DNA from: an uncultured Myxococcales bacterium
Lineage (GTDB): Bacteria; Myxococcota_A; Polyangia; Polyangiales; Polyangiaceae
DNA length: 10,687 bases
Assembly: GCA_937998045.1 (NCBI GenBank)
Contig: CALKVG010000582.1
Coordinates: 1-10,687, forward strand
Direction of reading: 5' to 3'
The position numbers and the translations under genes were made by a program. The notes beneath the pieces are model-generated. The model did no database searches. It saw only the letters and a program-made list of their open reading frames with translations, and was not told the origin of the DNA. This document shows positions 5,748-10,687 of this stretch, piece by piece (positions within the stretch are counted from its first letter, which is position 1; the number at the start of each line of letters is the position of its first letter).

Positions 5748-7487
5748 TCAGAACGCCGCGCGCACGGAGTTTCCGGCCTCCAGGCGCACGGGAACGGAGA
5801 CCTTCGTCTCGATCTGCTGAACGGTCACGCGCTCGAAAGCGCTGCCGAGGGAGACGACGTTCGTCCCCGCGCGCACCGTGACCTCGGGATGCTGCACGAT
5901 CTGGTAGGTCTTGTCGACATCGCCCTCGATGAAGAGGGTGGCCGGCTTGATCGGGACCGTGACCTTCAGCGTCTCGTCGCGCTCCCCCGCGCCGATCTCG
6001 CGGTGCACGGCTGTGCAAACCTCGCACGTGAAGGCGAGCGAATGGGATTTCCCGTCGAGCGTCAGGGCGTCGCCGGTGTTCACGTGGCGAGGGGCGCCCT
6101 CGTCGACCGCGACGATGACGCCCATCGACGGCGTCAGATCGAGCCGCACCGTGCGCTCGACGGACCTCGGCACGGCCGCAGGAGCCACGCGCGGGGCGGC
6201 CATGGCGCGCGCGTCCTCCTCGGGGACTGCGGGGCCCGAGACGGTCGCCTCGACCCCGGTCGGCGCGAGATGCTCGAGGACGAGGGGCGCCGGATCCGGA
6301 GACTTCGGCGCGGTGCGCGCGCGCAAGAAGCGCCCGACACCGAAGGCGACGGACCCGAGTCCGACCATCAGCAGGAGCGCCACCGCAGCGCGCTTGAGCG
6401 CGCGCGCGAGCACGCCGGCGCGGTTCACGCTCGCCACGACGCGCAAGAGCTGCGGATCGCCGGGCGCGTGGGCGAGCGCCCGGTTGTAATCGGCCGCCGC
6501 GGTCAGGACGTCCCCGCGCTTGCGAGCGTCGGCGCCGAGCGCGCACAGCTTCTCGATCATCCGTTTCCCGTGCGCCTCTGCGTACTCCGACGGGCTGGCG
6601 AACCATGCCGCGAGCTCGCGCGGCGGCTCCGAGAAGCCGACGCGTTCGAGCTCCCCCGCGATGGCTGCGCGCACCGCATTCGCGTCGGCGAAGCGGTCGG
6701 CCGGGACATGCGCGAGCGCGTGGTCCAGGATGCCGCTCCAGCGGCTCCCGACGACCGGCCGTTCCGCTTGCGCCTCGGGGTAGCGCCCGTCGAGCACGCG
6801 CCGCAGGACCTGCGCCGGATTGTTCCCCTCGAACGGCAAGTGGCCGACCATGCACTCGTAGAGCAGAACGCCAAGCCCGAAGACGTCGGCGCGCGCGTCG
6901 ACGTCGCCGCCCTCGATCTGCTCGGGCGCCATGTGCGCGGGGCTGCCCAGCACTTGCCCGGTCGAGGTCACGCCCTGCGCGTCGAGGAGCTTGGCGATCC
7001 CGAAGTCGGTCAGCTTGACGACGACCCGCTCGGCGGCGTGGTCGATGAGGACGTTCTCGGGCTTGATGTCGCGGTGGATCACGCCGGCGGCGTTTGCGTG
7101 GGCGAGGGCGCCCAGCAGCTCGAGCGCGAGCGCCGCCGCGATCTCGGCGGGCATCGCCCCGTGCTCCTGCAGGACTTTGCGCAGCGTGGTCCCGCGAACG
7201 AGCTCCACCACCAGGTACTGCTCGGCCTCGTCCGTCTCGCTGACGTCGAACACCTCGACGATGTTCGGGTGCCGCAGCTTGGCCACGGCCCTGGCCTCGG
7301 CGTTGAAGCGCGACACGACCTCGCGTGAGTCGCGCAGGTGCGGGTGAATGACCTTGACCGCAACCTCGCGACCGAGACGCTTGTCCCGCGCGCGGTACAC
7401 CGTGGCCATTCCGCCGTGGCCGAGTTCATCGAGCACCTCGTACTTCACCAGCTGGGGCGTTCGGCCTGAGCGGGCGATGGCCTCCAT
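5748..7487 (-). CDS. Transmembrane Ser/Thr protein kinase with PEGA-like periplasmic region
   Basis: A 579-aa eukaryote-like (PknB-type) protein kinase. The cytoplasmic kinase domain (about 16-283) has the glycine loop GHGGMATV (23-30), lysine K45, glutamate E64, catalytic loop HRDIKPEN (138-145), DFG (161-163) and APE (187-189). All the residues needed for phosphotransfer are present, and HRD with an arginine suggests activation-loop regulation. A small TPR-like helical stretch follows (about 310-350), then one transmembrane helix (about 367-385). A Pro/Ala-rich linker comes next, and then a beta-rich extracytoplasmic region (about 445-579) with PEGA-like features. That region contains a CxxC pair, C488 and C491 (in FTCEVCT), the only closely spaced cysteines in this half. 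The start is ATG 7487; upstream the frame is open to 8144 but overlaps the preceding gene, so the kinase N-terminus sets the start. The ribosome binding site is weak. Upstream in the same direction lie a membrane TPR-like protein and an FHA activator. Kinase assignment is certain; signal and substrates are inferred. Confidence 0.93.
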   Translation of the reverse strand: MEAIARSGRTPQLVKYEVLDELGHGGMATVYRARDKRLGREVAVKVIHPHLRDSREVVSRFNAEARAVAKLRHPNIVEVFDVSETDEAEQYLVVELVRGTTLRKVLQEHGAMPAEIAAALALELLGALAHANAAGVIHRDIKPENVLIDHAAERVVVKLTDFGIAKLLDAQGVTSTGQVLGSPAHMAPEQIEGGDVDARADVFGLGVLLYECMVGHLPFEGNNPAQVLRRVLDGRYPEAQAERPVVGSRWSGILDHALAHVPADRFADANAVRAAIAGELERVGFSEPPRELAAWFASPSEYAEAHGKRMIEKLCALGADARKRGDVLTAAADYNRALAHAPGDPQLLRVVASVNRAGVLARALKRAAVALLLMVGLGSVAFGVGRFLRARTAPKSPDPAPLVLEHLAPTGVEATVSGPAVPEEDARAMAAPRVAPAAVPRSVERTVRLDLTPSMGVIVAVDEGAPRHVNTGDALTLDGKSHSLAFTCEVCTAVHREIGAGERDETLKVTVPIKPATLFIEGDVDKTYQIVQHPEVTVRAGTNVVSLGSAFERVTVQQIETKVSVPVRLEAGNSVRAAF

Positions 7488-7546
7488 GTTCCGACTCAGT
7501 CTACCAGCGGTCGGGCCTCCCGGGGGCTCGGGCTGCGAGCTACGAA

Positions 7547-8314
7547 CTAGGCGATCGCCGCGGCGTGCTCGACGAGCTCGGAGTGATAGGCGCGAAACGC
7601 GCTCTGCGCCGGCCAAGACGGGGCCCCCGCGAGGAGCCCGCGGACCTCTCGACCCCGGCCGTCGTCCACGGCCACGATGGCCGCGGCGTAACGCATCGCC
7701 CAGTGGACGAGAGGCGAGGTGCCCGCCGCCTTCGCCAGGAGCTGCGCGTCCCCCTTGCGGCTGGCGTGCGCGAAGGCGCGCGCGAGCGCGCCGAGACCGC
7801 GCCGGAGCAGCGCGATGCGGCGTCGGGAGAGCACCCCGGTCTTCGGGATGGGCAGGATCTCCAGGGCGTTCGCCTTGCGTATGGCGCCCTCGCGATCCCC
7901 CTCGAACGTGTCCAGGAGCGTCTCGACGAACAGCCGCTGCTCGAGCGCCGCCTCCCACGCGGGCCCCTTGGCGGCGCGCGCGAGCGCCTGGCGAGCCGCG
8001 TCGATCCATCCGTACGACGCGTAGGCGGTCGCGTGGAGCAGCGGAGCCATCGTCTCGGCGTGGCCCACGCGCTCGATCGAGCCCTCCCACGTACCGATGA
8101 CGCGCTCGACGTCGCCCGACATGAGGAGCCGCCTCATGCGCCAACGCCCGACGAACGCGGGCGCAAAGAGAAGCGTCGTCACCGCAACGAGCGGAAGCAG
8201 CAGGCGCGGGTCGCGCGCGATCATCTGCGCCGCGATGACCGCGCTCAGCGCAGAGACCGCGAGCGGCAGGAAGGAAAGGACACGCGGCCGGCGGCGCGGA
8301 GCAGGCGAGGACAT
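7547..8314 (-). CDS. Two-TM membrane protein with cytoplasmic helical-repeat domain
   Basis: A 255-aa protein I do not recognise by family. An Arg-rich N-terminus (PRRRPR, 6-11) precedes two hydrophobic helices at about 12-33 and 38-56, followed by RWRMRR (57-62). By the positive-inside rule both the N-terminus and the long C-terminal part should be cytoplasmic. Residues from about 65 to the end are all-helical and Ala/Arg/Leu-rich, with TPR-like helical pairs (for example HATAYASYGWIDAARQALARA), suggesting a protein-interaction scaffold at the inner membrane. It lies between the FHA activator gene (54 bp upstream) and the kinase gene (59 bp downstream), all in the same direction. It may therefore be an adaptor tethering or regulating them. 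The ATG at 8314 is preferred; a GTG at 8359 would add 15 mostly Arg residues, and both have poor ribosome binding sites. Confidence 0.75.
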   Translation of the reverse strand: MSSPAPRRRPRVLSFLPLAVSALSAVIAAQMIARDPRLLLPLVAVTTLLFAPAFVGRWRMRRLLMSGDVERVIGTWEGSIERVGHAETMAPLLHATAYASYGWIDAARQALARAAKGPAWEAALEQRLFVETLLDTFEGDREGAIRKANALEILPIPKTGVLSRRRIALLRRGLGALARAFAHASRKGDAQLLAKAAGTSPLVHWAMRYAAAIVAVDDGRGREVRGLLAGAPSWPAQSAFRAYHSELVEHAAAIA

Positions 8315-8368
8315 CTTCTTAAGGAGTACGCCGCGGCGGCGCCGGCGCAAGCCGTGCACGGCACCTGG

Positions 8369-9712
8369 TCAAGGCTTGTCCTTCTCGTCCTTGTAGCGGC
8401 TCGGATCGCCGATGCCGTGCCGGCGCAGGTAACCGCGCACGTGGGCGCGCTCCATCGCGGCGCGTCGGCCGATCTCGCTCACGTTGCCCGAACATTCGGC
8501 GTAGAGCGCCGTGAAGTACTCGCGCTCGAAACGCGCGAGCACCTCGCGCTTGGCGTCCTGGAAGGTGCGCCCGCGCGTCGGCGTGCTCTCGGACGGGCTG
8601 GAGACCAGCGGCGAGAGGTGAGCCGCGAGGTCGATGGGCCCTTCCTTCGCGAAGGCGACCGCGACCGCCACGACGTTGCGCAGCTCGCGGACGTTGCCTG
8701 GCCAGTCGTGCCGCATCAGGCGCTCGAGCGAGTCGCTCGTGACGCGCGAATAGGACTCCTTGTCGCCGACGTCCTCGATCATGCGCCGAACGAGAAGCGG
8801 GAGGTCCTCGAGGCGCTGGCGCAGGGCGGGGAGCTCCACTTTGAGCTGCGCGACGCGGAAGTAAAGGTCGCTGCGGAAGGTGCCGGCGTTCACTTCCCGC
8901 ACGAGGTCGCGGCGGGTCGCCGCGATGACACGGACGTTGACCGATTTGTAGCTGTTGGATCCGACGGACTTGATGCGCTGCTCGGCGAGGGCGCGGAGGA
9001 GCTTGGGCTGAACGTCGAGGGGAAGCTCGCCGAGCTCGTCGAGGAAGATGGTCCCACCCTCGGCCTCGACGAAGGGAGAGACGCGCTTGTCGACGGCGCC
9101 CGTGAAGGAGCCCCGCTCGTGGCCGAAGAGGGCGCTCTCGGCGAGCGACGCCGGGATGGCGCCGCAGTCGACGACGACGAACGGCTTGTTGGCGCGAGCG
9201 CTCGCCGAGTGGATCGCCTGAGCGACGAGCTCCTTGCCCGTGCCGGTCTCGCCCGTGACGAGCACCGTGAGATCGGTCGGCGCGGCCTTCTTCAGGCGCT
9301 CGAAGACGCTGCGCATGCCCTGGCTCTGGCCGACGAGGGGACCGAAGCCGCCTTCGTCGTCGGGGACCTCGATCTCGCTCGGCCCCGACGGCGTGAGCTC
9401 GACCATCGAATCGCCGAGCGAGATGTACGCGTGCTTGGTGAGATACACCTCGCCGACGCGCGTATCCCCGATGTGCGTGCCGTTGCGCGACCCGAGGTCT
9501 CTCAGGCGCACGCCCCTCTCGGTGGCCACGAGCTCCAGGTGCACCGCGCTCACCTTGCGGTCGTCCAGAACGAGGTCGCACGCCTCGTTGCGACCGACGA
9601 CGACCGTGTCGGGGCCTACCTCGAGTTCCTTCTTGGAGCCGGAACCCTTGGCGACCGCCAATTTGCCGCCGCGGACCTCGATCCGGGCCCTCGTGGCGAT
9701 GGTCGAATCCAC
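8369..9712 (-). CDS. FHA-domain sigma-54-dependent transcriptional activator
   Basis: A 447-aa enhancer-binding protein whose sensory input is a forkhead-associated domain instead of a receiver. The FHA domain (about 30-105) shows GR at 40-41, S55 and H58, and GSRNGT at 74-79, the residues that bind phosphothreonine. The AAA+ domain (about 125-360) has Walker A GETGTGKE (154-161), GSFTGA at 201-206, Walker B ending LDE (224-226), and the HDWPGNVREL segment. The sigma-54 contact loop therefore carries serine in place of the usual alanine of GAFTGA; phenylalanine and threonine, the residues most important for the sigma-54 contact, are kept. A DNA-binding helix-turn-helix lies at about 410-434, followed by a charged tail. 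The start is GTG 9712; no upstream start in this frame was seen and the ribosome binding site is weak. FHA-type activators are known from myxobacteria, where they read Ser/Thr kinase signals. The kinase gene two places downstream makes a local kinase-to-FHA link likely but unproven. No sigma-54 promoter targets were identified in the window. Confidence 0.94.
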   Translation of the reverse strand: MDSTIATRARIEVRGGKLAVAKGSGSKKELEVGPDTVVVGRNEACDLVLDDRKVSAVHLELVATERGVRLRDLGSRNGTHIGDTRVGEVYLTKHAYISLGDSMVELTPSGPSEIEVPDDEGGFGPLVGQSQGMRSVFERLKKAAPTDLTVLVTGETGTGKELVAQAIHSASARANKPFVVVDCGAIPASLAESALFGHERGSFTGAVDKRVSPFVEAEGGTIFLDELGELPLDVQPKLLRALAEQRIKSVGSNSYKSVNVRVIAATRRDLVREVNAGTFRSDLYFRVAQLKVELPALRQRLEDLPLLVRRMIEDVGDKESYSRVTSDSLERLMRHDWPGNVRELRNVVAVAVAFAKEGPIDLAAHLSPLVSSPSESTPTRGRTFQDAKREVLARFEREYFTALYAECSGNVSEIGRRAAMERAHVRGYLRRHGIGDPSRYKDEKDKP

Positions 9713-9752
9713 GAAATCAGTTCTACCATGGTTGCTCGGACGAGAGGCGCCA

Positions 9753-10687
9753 CTAGAGGCCGCAGGGCGGCGGGTTCGGTCGCTCGCGCCAGCGCTGCGC
9801 GAAGCCCTCGACCGCCGCGGCGAGGGCCGCGGTCAAGTACTGGGGCGTGGGGGTCTCCGGTCCCAGGACTCCGCCGTCCGCCGCGAACGACACGGGGAGC
9901 GAGTAATCGCGCGAGACTGCCCGGAGGTAGCCCTGCTGGACGGGGCGGCCCTGCGAGTCGGTCACCGCCGACAGCAAGCTCGTATTTCCGGGCGTGATCT
10001 GCACCAGCGCCGCGATGAGGTGCCCGAGGAGGTAGCCGTACTGCGTCGTCGAACCGGCCAGGATTCGGACGAGGCCCGCCATGAGGTACGCGTTCGCGAA
10101 GGTCGTCTTGTTCGCGAGAATCACCGGGGAGCCGCCCTGCCCAGGTAGGCCCGAGGGGACGAGGCCTTCGAAGAAAGCCCCGGGGTCGGATCCCGGCGTG
10201 GTCGCACCATCCCAGAGGTTCGCGGCCAAGAGCGCGCCGATCAGAGCGTCGGCTTGCTTGAGGTAGTCGCTCGGCGGAAGGCTCTCGGCGTCCGCCCCGG
10301 CGTCGATCGGGGGCGTGAGCGCGTTGAAGCGCTCCTGGACGCGACCCAAACCGAGCACGATCGCCGCCTGTTCGTCGGTGCGGAGCGCGTCGCTCGTCGG
10401 GAGAGCCTGCGCGAGCGCGTCGTGACCCGGATCCCCGCTCGTCACCAGCGACTGGTAGTAAAGGCCGGTCTGCGGGTCGCGCGCGCGGCGCCACACGTAG
10501 TCCAGAGCGGCGATCGCGGTCGCCTTCCACTGCGCCGTCTCGGCGCCGGCGTCCGGGTCGTTGGCGTGGAGGATCGCCATGTCGAGCAGCGCCGCGGCGG
10601 CGGTCACCACCTGGTCCGGCGCGTACGCGATGGCCTGGCCGGAAGGCACGCCGATCACGACCCCCGGCGCCGTCCCCGCGTCGAGCC
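9753..10687 (-). CDS. Helical protein of unknown function, possible alpha/alpha-toroid (5' end cut off)
   Basis: The open frame runs from the right window edge to a TAG at 9753, so the N-terminal part is missing; about 311 residues are visible. It is mostly helical, with repeating Ala/Leu-rich helices and loops such as RRARDPQTGLYYQSL and LRTDEQAAIVLGLGRVQERF. These recall six-hairpin or (alpha/alpha)6 toroid glycosidases and epimerases. I see no conserved catalytic acid pair I can name, so the resemblance is only structural guesswork. An acidic Asp/Ala-rich linker of the DAGADAE type is present, common in exported proteins of Polyangiales. It ends in PPPCGL. It reads toward the FHA activator gene, 40 bp away, so read-through or a shared transcript is possible. 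A GTG at position 10658 is an internal candidate start, but coding sequence continues upstream without a stop. Confidence 0.7.
   Translation of the reverse strand, partial: LDAGTAPGVVIGVPSGQAIAYAPDQVVTAAAALLDMAILHANDPDAGAETAQWKATAIAALDYVWRRARDPQTGLYYQSLVTSGDPGHDALAQALPTSDALRTDEQAAIVLGLGRVQERFNALTPPIDAGADAESLPPSDYLKQADALIGALLAANLWDGATTPGSDPGAFFEGLVPSGLPGQGGSPVILANKTTFANAYLMAGLVRILAGSTTQYGYLLGHLIAALVQITPGNTSLLSAVTDSQGRPVQQGYLRAVSRDYSLPVSFAADGGVLGPETPTPQYLTAALAAAVEGFAQRWRERPNPPPCGL

Noticed and set aside
5650..6855. N-terminal extension of the TPR/coiled-coil frame into the kinase gene
   Set aside because: Arg/Gly/Ala-rich shadow of the kinase; a good signal peptide starts at GTG 5649.
5511..7328. 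605-codon plus-strand open frame opposite the kinase
   Set aside because: The minus strand has all kinase motifs; this frame shows only Arg/Ala/His-rich sequence.
7488..8144. N-terminal extension of the kinase frame
   Set aside because: The extra 219 codons overlap the membrane-protein gene and have shadow-like composition; the kinase domain begins soon after ATG 7487.
7565..9997. 810-codon plus-strand open frame spanning three minus-strand genes
   Set aside because: Length alone is not evidence at this GC content; it has no recognisable motifs and opposes three well-supported genes.

Overview
This is a high-GC window with strong G/C preference at third codon positions. It encodes two bacterial enhancer-binding proteins (one with an FHA domain), a membrane-anchored eukaryote-like Ser/Thr kinase and TPR-type envelope proteins. 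That mix points to a myxobacterium (Myxococcota, probably Polyangiales/Sorangium-like). This is inferred from gene content and style, not from a search.

Layout: 1-72 holds a long imperfect inverted repeat just before the first gene. Two plus-strand genes follow with a 4-bp overlap: an NtrC-type response regulator (73-1437) and an ABC-transporter ATPase (1434-2357). They converge on a minus-strand series, and a hairpin at 2389-2420 sits between them. Reading the minus strand from right to left, the series is: the 3' part of a helical protein of unknown function (9753-10687, truncated by the window edge); an FHA-domain sigma-54 activator (8369-9712); a two-TM, helical-repeat membrane protein (7547-8314); a Ser/Thr kinase with one TM and a periplasmic PEGA-like region (5748-7487); a secreted TPR/coiled-coil/membrane protein (4747-5649); and an alkaline-phosphatase-superfamily lipoprotein (2446-4575). 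Gaps within the series are 40, 54, 59, 98 and 171 bp, so the middle genes could share a transcript, while the lipoprotein more likely has its own promoter.

How they may work together: FHA domains bind phosphothreonine, so the FHA activator is a natural reader of the kinase's output. The kinase has an extracytoplasmic sensory-looking half with a CxxC pair. Together with the small membrane TPR-like protein between them, this suggests a one-locus envelope-to-sigma-54 signalling route. The plus-strand pair is a separate unit: a phospho-Asp activator translationally coupled to an ABC ATPase, with no permease and no histidine kinase in view. No RNA genes, CRISPR arrays, insertion sequences or phage genes were seen. 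Almost all other long open frames are shadows typical of high-GC DNA.
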